DNA of 64,000 bases from Cavia porcellus (taxonomy: Eukaryota; Chordata; Mammalia; Rodentia; Caviidae): the NCBI RefSeq assembly GCF_034190915.1, contig NW_026947697.1, positions 277,224 to 341,223 on the forward strand, given 5' to 3'. Shown here piece by piece: positions 54,553 through 64,000 of the stretch. A model generated the notes under the pieces. That model did no database searches. It was not told the origin of the DNA and saw only the letters and a program-made list of their open reading frames with translations. A program made the translations under genes and the position numbers. Each line of letters begins with the position of its first letter. The stretch's first letter is position 1.

Positions 54553-57500
54553 ATAACATGCGCACCACCCTGTGATGTTTGTCTCACTCCTACTAGTGAA
54601 TCTAATGTAATACATACCCATACAATGGGCACCTCCCCGTGATGTTTCTCTCACTCCTACTAGTGAATATAATGTAACACACACCCATACAATGCGCAAC
54701 ACCCCGTGATGTCTCTCTCACTGCTACTAGTGAATGTAATGTAACACACACCCATACAATGCGCACCACCCCGTGATGTTTCTCTCACTCCTACTAGTGA
54801 ATGTAATGTCACACACACCCATACAATGCGCACCACCCCGTGATGTTTCTCTCACTCCTACTAGTGAATGTAATGTAACACACACGCATACAATGCGCAC
54901 CACCCCGGGATGTTTCTCTCACTCCTACTTGTGAATGTAACGTAACACACACCCATACAATGCGCACCACCCCGTGATGTTTCTCTCACTCCTACTAATG
55001 AATGTAATGTAACACACACCCATACAATGCGCACCACCCCGTGATGTTTCTCTCACTCCTACTAGTGAATGTAATGTAACACACACCCATACAATGCGCA
55101 CCACCCCGTGATGTTTCTCTCACTGCTACTAGTGAATGTAATGTAACACACAGCCATACAATGCGCACCACCCCGTGATGTTTTTCTCACTCCTACTAGT
55201 GAATGTAATGTAACACACACCCATAGAATGCGCACCACCCCGTGATGTTTCTCTCACTGCTACTACTGAATGTAATGTAACACACACCCATACAATGCGC
55301 ACCTCCCCGTGATGTTTCTCTCACTCCTACTAGTGAATGTAATGTAACACACACCCATACAATGCGCACCACCCCGTGATGTTTCTCTCACTCCTACTAG
55401 TGAATGTAATGTAACACACACCCATACAATGCGCACCACCCCGTGATGTTTCTCTCACTCCTACTAGTGAATGTAATGTAACACACACCCATACAATGCG
55501 CACCAACCCGTGATGTTTCTCTCACTGCTACTAGTGAATGTAATGTAACACACACCCATACAATGCGCACCACCCCGTGATGTTTCTCTCACTACTACTA
55601 GTGAATGTAATGTAACACACACCCATACAATGCGCACCACCCCGTGATGTTTCTCTCCCTCCTACTAGTGAATGTAATGTCACACACACCCATACAATGC
55701 GCACCACCCCGTGATGTTTCTCTCACTCCTACTAGTGAATGTAATGTAACACACACCCATACAATGCGCACCACCCCGTGATGTTTCTCTCACTCCTACT
55801 AGTGAATGTAATGTAACACACACCCATACAATGCGCACCACCCCGTGATTTTTCTCTCACTCCTACTAGTGAATGTAATGTAACACACACCCATACAATG
55901 CGCACCACCCCGTGATGTTTCTCTCACTCCTACTAGTGAATGTAATGTAACACACACCCATACAATGCGCACCACCACGTGATGTTTCTCTCCCTCCTAC
56001 TAGTGAATGTAATGTAACACACACCCATACAATGAGCACCACCCCGTGATGTTTCTCTCACTCCTACTAGTGAATGTAATGTAACACACACCCATACAAT
56101 GCGCACCACCCCGTGATGTTTCTCTCACTCTTACTAGTGAATGTAATGTAACACACACCCATACAATGCGCACCACCCCGTGATGTGTTTCTCACTCCTA
56201 CTAGTGAATGTAATGTAACACACAGCCATACAATGCGCACCACCCCGTGATGTTTTTCTCACTCCTACTAGTGAATGTAATGTAACACACAGCCATAAAA
56301 TGCGCACCACCCTGTGATGTTTGTCTCACTCCTACTAGTGAATCTAATGTAATACACACCCATACAATGCGCACCTCCCCGTGATGTTTCTCTCACTCCT
56401 ACTAGTGAATATAATGTAACACACACCAATACAATGCACACCACCCCGTGATGTTTCTCTCACTGCTACTAGTGAATGTAATGTAACACACACCCATACA
56501 ATGCGCACCACCCCGTGATGTTTCTCTCACTCCTACTAGTGAATGTAATGTCACACACACCCATACAATGCGCACCACCCCGTGATGTTTCTCTCACTCC
56601 TACTAGTGAATGTAATGTAACACACACCCATACAATGCGCACCACCCCGGGATGTTTCTCTCACTCCTACTTGTGAATGTAATGTAACACACACCCATGC
56701 AATGCGCACCACCCCGTGATGTTTCTCTCACTCCTACTAGTGAATGTAATGTAACACACACCCATACAATGCACACCACCCCGTGATGTTTCTCTCACTC
56801 CTACTAGTGCATGTAATGTAACACACACCCATACAATGCGCACCACCCCGTGATGTTTCTCTCACTGCTACTAGTGAATGTAATGTAACACACACCCATA
56901 CAATGCGCACCACCCCGTGATGTTTCTCTCACTGCTACTAGTGAATGTAATGTAACACACACCCATACCATGCGCACCACCCCGTGATGTTTCTCTCACT
57001 GCTACTAGTGAATGTAATGTAACACACACCCATACAATGCGCACCACCCCGTGATGTTTCTCTCACTGCTACTAGTGAATGTAATGTAACACACACCCAT
57101 ACAATGCGCACGACCCCGTGATGTTTTTCTCACTCCTACTAGTGAATGTAATGTAACACACACCCATACAATGCGCACCACCCCGTGATGTTTCTCTCAC
57201 TGCTACTAGTGAATGTAATGTAACACACACCCATACAATGCGCACCTCCCCGTGATGTTTCTCTCACTCCTACTAGTGAATGTAATGTAACACCCACCCA
57301 TACAATGCGCACCACCCCGGGATGTTTCTCTCACTCCTACTTGTGAATGTAATGTAACACACACCCATGCAATGCGCACCACCCCGTGATGTTTCTCTCA
57401 CTCCTACTAGTGAATGTAATGTAACACACACCCATACAATGCACACCACCCCGTGATGTTTCTCTCACTCCTACTAGTGCATGTAATGTAACACACACCC

Positions 57501-57969
57501 ATACAATGCGCACCACCCCGTGATGTTTCTCTCACTGCTACTAGTGAATGTAATGTAACACACACCCATACAATGCGCACCACCCCGTGATGTTTCTCTC
57601 ACTCCTACTAGTGAATGTAATGTAACACACACCCATACAATGCGCACCACCCCGTGATGTTTCTCTCACTCCTACTAGTGAATGTCATGTAACACACACC
57701 CATACAATGCGCACCACCCCGTGATGTTTCTCTCACTCCTACTAGTGAATGTAATGTAACACACACCCATACAATGCGCACCACCCCGTGATGTTTCTCT
57801 CACTGCTACTAGTGAATGTAATGTAACACACACCCATACAATGCTCACCACCCCGTGATGTTTCTCTCACTCTTACTAGTGAATGTAATGTAACACACAG
57901 CGATACAATGCGCACCACCCCGTGATGTTTTTCTCACTCCTACTAGTGAATGTAATGTAACACACAGCC
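54553..57969. repeat. 51-unit HOR (3,417 bp), copy 2 of the compound repeat
   Basis: This is a near-identical copy of 48,926-52,342 at offset 5,627: marker C at 56,295 (50,668 + 5,627), a CACGTG unit at 55,976 (50,349 + 5,627) and the same 1,742 and 1,675 sub-intervals. A private change is GCGCAACACCCCG near 54,698. Confidence 0.88.
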
Positions 57970-60340
57970 ATAACATGCGCACCACCCTGTGATGTTTGTC
58001 TCACTCCTACTAGTGAATCTAATGTAATACATACCCATACAATGGGCACCTCCCCGTGATGTTTCTCTCACTCCTACTAGTGAATATAATGTAACACACA
58101 CCCATACAATGCGCACCACCCCGTGATGTCTCTCTCACTGCTACTAGTGAATGTAATGTAACACACACCCATACAATGCGCACCACCCCGTGATGTTTCT
58201 CTCACTCCTACTAGTGAATGTAATGTCACACACACCCATACAATGCGCACCACCCCGTGATGTTTCTCTCACTCCTACTAGTGAATGTAATGTAACACAC
58301 ACGCATACAATGCGCACCACCCCGGGATGTTTCTCTCACTCCTACTTGTGAATGTAACGTAACACACACCCATACAATGCGCACCACCCCGTGATGTTTC
58401 TCTCACTCCTACTAATGAATGTAATGTAACACACACCCATACAATGCGCACCACCCCGTGATGTTTCTCTCACTCCTACTAGTGAATGTAATGTAACACA
58501 CACCCATACAATGCGCACCACCCCGTGATGTTTCTCTCACTGCTACTAGTGAATGTAATGTAACACACAGCCATACAATGCGCACCACCCCGTGATGTTT
58601 TTCTCACTCCTACTAGTGAATGTAATGTAACACACACCCATAGAATGCGCACCACCCCGTGATGTTTCTCTCACTGCTACTACTGAATGTAATGTAACAC
58701 ACACCCATACAATGCGCACCTCCCCGTGATGTTTCTCTCACTCCTACTAGTGAATGTAATGTAACACACACCCATACAATGCGCACCACCCCGTGATGTT
58801 TCTCTCACTCCTACTAGTGAATGTAATGTAACACACACCCATACAATGCGCACCACCCCGTGATGTTTCTCTCACTCCTACTAGTGAATGTAATGTAACA
58901 CACACCCATACAATGCGCACCAACCCGTGATGTTTCTCTCACTGCTACTAGTGAATGTAATGTAACACACACCCATACAATGCGCACCACCCCGTGATGT
59001 TTCTCTCACTACTACTAGTGAATGTAATGTAACACACACCCATACAATGCGCACCACCCCGTGATGTTTCTCTCCCTCCTACTAGTGAATGTAATGTCAC
59101 ACACACCCATACAATGCGCACCACCCCGTGATGTTTCTCTCACTCCTACTAGTGAATGTAATGTAACACACACCCATACAATGCGCACCACCCCGTGATG
59201 TTTCTCTCACTCCTACTAGTGAATGTAATGTAACACACACCCATACAATGCGCACCACCCCGTGATTTTTCTCTCACTCCTACTAGTGAATGTAATGTAA
59301 CACACACCCATACAATGCGCACCACCCCGTGATGTTTCTCTCACTCCTACTAGTGAATGTAATGTAACACACACCCATACAATGCGCACCACCACGTGAT
59401 GTTTCTCTCCCTCCTACTAGTGAATGTAATGTAACACACACCCATACAATGAGCACCACCCCGTGATGTTTCTCTCACTCCTACTAGTGAATGTAATGTA
59501 ACACACACCCATACAATGCGCACCACCCCGTGATGTTTCTCTCACTCTTACTAGTGAATGTAATGTAACACACACCCATACAATGCGCACCACCCCGTGA
59601 TGTGTTTCTCACTCCTACTAGTGAATGTAATGTAACACACAGCCATACAATGCGCACCACCCCGTGATGTTTTTCTCACTCCTACTAGTGAATGTAATGT
59701 AACACACAGCCATAAAATGCGCACCACCCTGTGATGTTTGTCTCACTCCTACTAGTGAATCTAATGTAATACACACCCATACAATGCGCACCTCCCCGTG
59801 ATGTTTCTCTCACTCCTACTAGTGAATATAATGTAACACACACCAATACAATGCACACCACCCCGTGATGTTTCTCTCACTGCTACTAGTGAATGTAATG
59901 TAACACACACCCATACAATGCGCACCACCCCGTGATGTTTCTCTCACTCCTACTAGTGAATGTAATGTCACACACACCCATACAATGCGCACCACCCCGT
60001 GATGTTTCTCTCACTCCTACTAGTGAATGTAATGTAACACACACCCATACAATGCGCACCACCCCGGGATGTTTCTCTCACTCCTACTTGTGAATGTAAT
60101 GTAACACACACCCATGCAATGCGCACCACCCCGTGATGTTTCTCTCACTCCTACTAGTGAATGTAATGTAACACACACCCATACAATGCACACCACCCCG
60201 TGATGTTTCTCTCACTCCTACTAGTGAATGTAATGTAACACACACCCATACAATGCGCACCACCCCGTGATGTTTCTCTCACTGCTACTAGTGAATGTAA
60301 TGTAACACACACCCATACAATGCGCACCACCCCGTGATGT
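57970..60340. repeat. Third 51-unit HOR copy, incomplete on the right
   Basis: It starts at marker B 57,970 and has marker C at 59,712 (offset 3,417 from 56,295) and a CACGTG unit at 59,393. After marker C the order holds through CCCGGGATG near 60,063 and CCATGCAATG near 60,114, but the AGTGCATG unit expected near 60,222 is AGTGAATG, and beyond about 60.5 kb the order is lost. Confidence 0.83.
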
Positions 60341-63300
60341 TTCTCTCACTGCTACTAGTGAATGTAATGTAACACACACCCATACCATGCGCACCACCCC
60401 GTGATGTTTCTCTCACTGCTACTAGTGAATGTAATGTAACACACACCCATACAATGCGCACCACCCCGTGATGTTTCTCTCACTGCTACTAGTGAATGTA
60501 ATGTAACACACACCCATACAATGCGCACGACCCCGTGATGTTTTTCTCTCACTCCTACTAGTGAATGTAATGTAACACACACCCATACAATGCGCACCAC
60601 CCCGTGATGTTTCTCTCACTCCTACTAGTGAATGTAATGTAACACACACCCATACAATGCGCACCTCCCCGTGATGTTTCTCTCACTCCTACTAGTGAAT
60701 GTAATGTAACACACACCCATACAATGCGCAACCCCGTGATGTTTCTCTCACTCCTACTAGTGAATGTAATGTAACACACACCCATACAATGCGCACCACC
60801 CCGTGATGTTTCTCTCACTCCTACTAGTGAATGTAATGTAACACACACCCATACAATGCGCACCACCCCGTGATGTTTCTCTCACTACTACTAGTGAATG
60901 TAATGTAACATACACCCATACAATGCGCACCACCCCGTGATGTTTCTCTCCCTCCTACTAGTGAATGTAATGTAACACACACCCATACAATGCGCACCAC
61001 CCCGTGATGTGTTTCTCACTCCTACTAGTGAATGTAATGTAACACACACCCATACAATGCGCACCACCCCGTGATGTTTCTCTCACTGCTACTAGTGAAT
61101 GTAATGTAACACACACCCATACAATGCGCACCACCCCGTGATGTTTCTCTCACTGCTACTAGTGAATGTAATGTAACACACACCCATACAATGCGCACCA
61201 CCCCGTGATGTTTCTCTCACTCCTACTAGTGAATGTAATGTAACACACACCCATACAATGCGCACCACCCCGTGATGTTTCTCTTACTCCTACTAGTGAA
61301 TGTAATGTAACACACACCCATACAATGCGCACCACCGCGTGATGTTTCTCTCACTCCTATTAGTGAATGTAATGTAACACACACCCATACAATGCGCACC
61401 ACCCCGTGATGTTTCTCTCACTCCTACTAGTGAATGTAATGTAACACACACCCATACAATGCGCACCACCCCGTGATGTTTCTCTCACTCCTACTAGTGA
61501 ATGTAATGTAACACACAGCCATACAATGCGCACCACCCCGTGATGTTTTTCTCACTCCTACTAGTGAATGTAATGTAACACACACCCATACAATGCGCAC
61601 CACCCCGTGATGTTTCTCTCACTGCTACTAGTGAATGTAATGTAACACACACCCATACAATGCGCACCAACCCGTGATGTTTCTCTCACTGCTACTAGTG
61701 AATGTAATGTAACACACACCCATACAATGCGCACCACCCCGTGATGTTTCTCTCACTACTACTAGTGAATGTAATGTAACACACACCCATACAATGCGCA
61801 CCACCCCGTGATGTTTCTCTCCCCTCCTACTAGTGAATGTAATGTCACACACACCCATACAATGCGCACCACCCCGTGATGTTTCTCTCACTCTTACTAG
61901 TGAATGTAATGTAACACACACCCATACAGTGCGCACCACCCCGTGATGTGTTTCTCACTCCTACTAGTGAATGTAATGTAACACACAGCCATACAATGCG
62001 CACCACCCCGTGATGTTTTTCTCACTCCTACTAGTGAATGTAATGTAACACACAGCCATAAAATGCGCACCACCCTGTGATGTTTGTCTCACTCCTACTA
62101 GTGAATCTAATGTAATACACACCCATACAATGCGCACCTCCCCGTGATGTTTCTCTCACTCCTACTAGTGAATATAATGTAACCACACCCATACAATGCA
62201 CACCACCCCGTGATGTTTCTCTCACTGCTACTAATGAATGTAATGTAACACACACCCATACAATGCGCACCACCCCGTGATGTTTTCTCACTCCTACTAG
62301 TGAATGTAATGTCACACACACCCATAAAATGCGCACCACCCCGTGATGTTTCTCTCACTCCTACTAGTGAATGTAATGTAACACACACCCATAAAATGCG
62401 CACCACCCCGGGATGTTTCTCTCACTCCTACTTGTGAATGTAATGTAACACACACCCATACAATGCGCACCACCCCGTGATGTTTCTCTCACTCCTACTA
62501 GTGAATGTAATGTAACACACACCCATACAATGCACACCACCCCGTGATGTTTCTCTCACTCCTACTAGTGCATGTAATGTAACACACACCCATACAATGC
62601 GCACCACCCCGTGATGTTTCTCTCACTGCTACTAGTGAATGTAATGTAACACACACCCATACAATGCGCACCACCCCGTGATGTTTCTCTCACTGCTACT
62701 AGTGAATGTAATGTAACACACACCCATACAATGCGCACCACCCCGTGATGTTTCTCTCACTGCTACTAGTGAATGTAATGTAACACACACCCATACAATG
62801 CGCACCACCCCGTGATGTTTCTCTCACTCCTACTAGTGAATGTAATGTAACACACACCCATACAATGCGCACCACCCCGTGATGTTTCTCTCACTCCTAC
62901 TAGTGAATGTAATGTAACACACACCCATACAATGCGCACCACCCCGTGATGTTTCTTTTACTCCTACTAGTGAATGTAATGTAACACACACCCATACAAT
63001 GCGCACCACCGCGTGATGTTTCTCTCACTCCTATTTGTGAATGTAATGTAACACACACCCATACAATGCGCACCACCCCGTGATGTTTCTCTCACTCCTA
63101 CTAGTGAATGTAATGTAACACACACCCATACAATGCGTACCACCCCGTGATGTTTCTCTCACTCCTACTAGTGAATGTAATGTAACACACACCCATACAA
63201 AGCTCACCACCCCGTGATGTTTCTCTCACTCCTTCTAGTGAATGTAATGTAACACACACCCATACAATGCGCACCACCCCGTGATGTTTCTCTCACTCCT

Positions 63301-63544
63301 ACTAGTGAATGTAATGTAACACACACCCATACAATGCGCACCACCCCGTGATGTTTCTCTCACTCCTACTAGTGAATGTAATGTAACACACACCCATACA
63401 ATGCGCACCACCCCGTGATGTTTCTCTCACTCCTACTAGTGAGTGTAATGTAACACACACCCATACAATGCGCACCACCCCGTGATGTTTCTCTCACTCC
63501 TACTAGTGAATGTAATGTAACACACACCCATACAATGCGAAACA
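60341..63544. repeat. Right-hand disordered satellite with clustered indels
   Basis: Units stay close to the T3C consensus but the HOR order is only partly kept: marker C recurs at 62,058, 2,346 bp (35 units + 1) after 59,712, followed by CCCGGGATG near 62,407 and AGTGCATG near 62,569. Private indels cluster here: TTTTTCTCTCAC near 60,541 (+2), GCGCAACCCCG near 60,726 (-3), CTCTCCCCTCC near 61,817 (+1), AACCACACCC near 62,180 (-1) and GATGTTTTCTCAC near 62,280 (-1). No gene is present. Confidence 0.83.
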
Positions 63545-64000
63545 CCCCGTGATGTTTTTCTCACTGCTACAAGTGAATGTAATGTAACACACACCCATAC
63601 AATGCGCAACACCCCGTGATTTTTTTCTCAGTGCTACTAGTGAATGTAATGTAACACACACCCATACAATGCGCACCACCCCGTGATGTTTTTCTCACTC
63701 CTACTAGTGAATCTAATGTAACACACACCCATACAATGCGCACCACCCCGTGATGTTTTTCTCACTCCTACTAGTGAATCTAATGTAACACACACCCATA
63801 CAATGCGCACCACCCCGTGATGTTTCTGTCACTCCTACTAGTGAATCTAATGTAACACACACCCATACAATGCGCACCACACCGTGATGTTTCTCTCACT
63901 CCTACTAGTCAATGTAATGTAACACACACCCATACAATGCGCACCACCCCGTGATGTTTCTCTCACTCCTACTAGTGAATGTAATGTAACACACACCCAT
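63545..64000. repeat. Right end: return of T5 and GAATCTAATG units
   Basis: Units here include T5 stretches with CTACAAG, GTGATTTTTTTCTCAGTGC near 63,618, two T5/GAATCTAATG units at about 63,685-63,790, a TTTCTGTCACTCC unit near 63,826 and CTAGTCAATG near 63,906. These variants are typical of the first 22 kb and rare in between. The array continues past the window end. Confidence 0.82.

Larger units (their letters stand above)
1..64000. repeat. 67-bp tandem satellite array, whole window
   Basis: A unit of about 67 bp, anchored on GTGATG, recurs from the first line to the last, always in the same orientation and without non-satellite sequence. Spacing was checked by hand at many places, for example GTGATG-type anchors at 85 and 152, or 23842 and 23909. 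Unit identity to consensus is high everywhere, mostly 0-4 substitutions per unit by eye. Both window ends fall within the array, so its true length is unknown and exceeds 64 kb. About 955 units are present. No conserved coding sequence, transposon terminus, LTR, tRNA or rRNA was seen. The pattern is that of eukaryotic heterochromatic satellite DNA; the chromosomal location (centromeric, subtelomeric, interstitial) cannot be told from sequence alone. I do not recognise the family. Confidence 0.98.

Noticed and set aside
3721..62406. Many ORFs of 61-103 codons on the minus strand, with peptides such as MVRIVWVCVTLHSLVGV
   Set aside because: They are translations of the satellite unit in its three frames, with shared boundaries set by the periodic stop and by unit-length indels. 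No promoter, intron, codon bias or domain supports a gene.
1..64000. CRISPR array
   Set aside because: Units are contiguous 67-bp copies with no unique spacers between them, far more numerous than CRISPR repeats, and no cas gene is present.
1..64000. Telomeric or subtelomeric repeat tract suggested by GGGTGTGTG on the minus strand
   Set aside because: GGGTGTGTG is 9 bp of a 67-bp unit and is not itself tandem. No TTAGGG- or TTTAGGG-type run was seen.
1..64000. G-quadruplex-forming satellite
   Set aside because: On the G-rich strand each unit offers only one GGGG, one GG and one GGG run, with a long gap (about 12 nt) between the GG and GGG runs. This does not meet the usual four-run criterion within short loops.
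1..64000. Nucleosome phasing by the monomer (5 units = 335 bp, about two nucleosome repeats)
   Set aside because: The arithmetic is suggestive but any short period gives a similar coincidence. Nothing in the sequence tests it without MNase data.

Overview
The whole 64 kb window is one uninterrupted tandem satellite. A monomer of about 67 bp runs head to tail in a single orientation from the first base to the last, roughly 955 copies (64000/67). I find no gene, RNA gene, transposon, inverted segment or unique spacer in it, and both window ends lie inside the array. A satellite block this long points to eukaryotic heterochromatin (pericentromeric, subtelomeric or interstitial). Nothing here identifies the species, and I do not recognise the monomer as a named family.

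The consensus monomer is about 46% GC with strong strand asymmetry (22 C against 9 G on the + strand). Starting at GTGATG, it contains a C/T-rich stretch, the ACTAGT palindrome inside a short dyad, an AATGTAATGTAA stretch, ACACACACCC, TGCGCA and CACCACCCC. The main variant classes are T5 (GATGTTTTTCTC) against T3C (GATGTTTCTCTC), GAATCTAATG against GAATGTAATG, and CTACGAG, CTACAAG or CTACCAG against CTACTAG. Units of 65, 66, 68 and 69 bp also occur.

Layout: (1) 1 to about 15.6 kb is a heterogeneous, T5-rich mosaic in which blocks of 0.8-2.2 kb recur two or three times, with a near-perfect 1,536 bp tandem duplication at 10.7-13.75 kb. (2) About 15.6-21 kb holds a 21-unit higher-order repeat (HOR, 1,406 bp) in three copies plus a 14-unit partial copy. 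(3) 21.2-23.8 kb is a T5-rich block that recurs, nearly base for base, 10,780 bp downstream at about 31.96-34.6 kb. (4) 24.8-48.9 kb is dominated by T3C units in HORs of about 3,414 bp (51 units) and by a 4,350 bp tandem duplication (37.0-45.7 kb). (5) 48.9-60 kb alternates HORs of 51 units (3,417 bp) and 33 units (2,210 bp), a compound period of 5,627 bp. (6) From about 60.3 kb the order decays, private indels cluster, and from about 63.5 kb the T5/GAATCTAATG variants return.

No genes work together here. The ORFs of up to 103 codons, nearly all on the minus strand, are by-products of a 67 bp period (67 = 1 mod 3) combined with unit-length indels. The biological content is the record of unequal exchange, with two recombination junctions resolvable to about 10-25 bp. 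I found no previously undescribed gene system.
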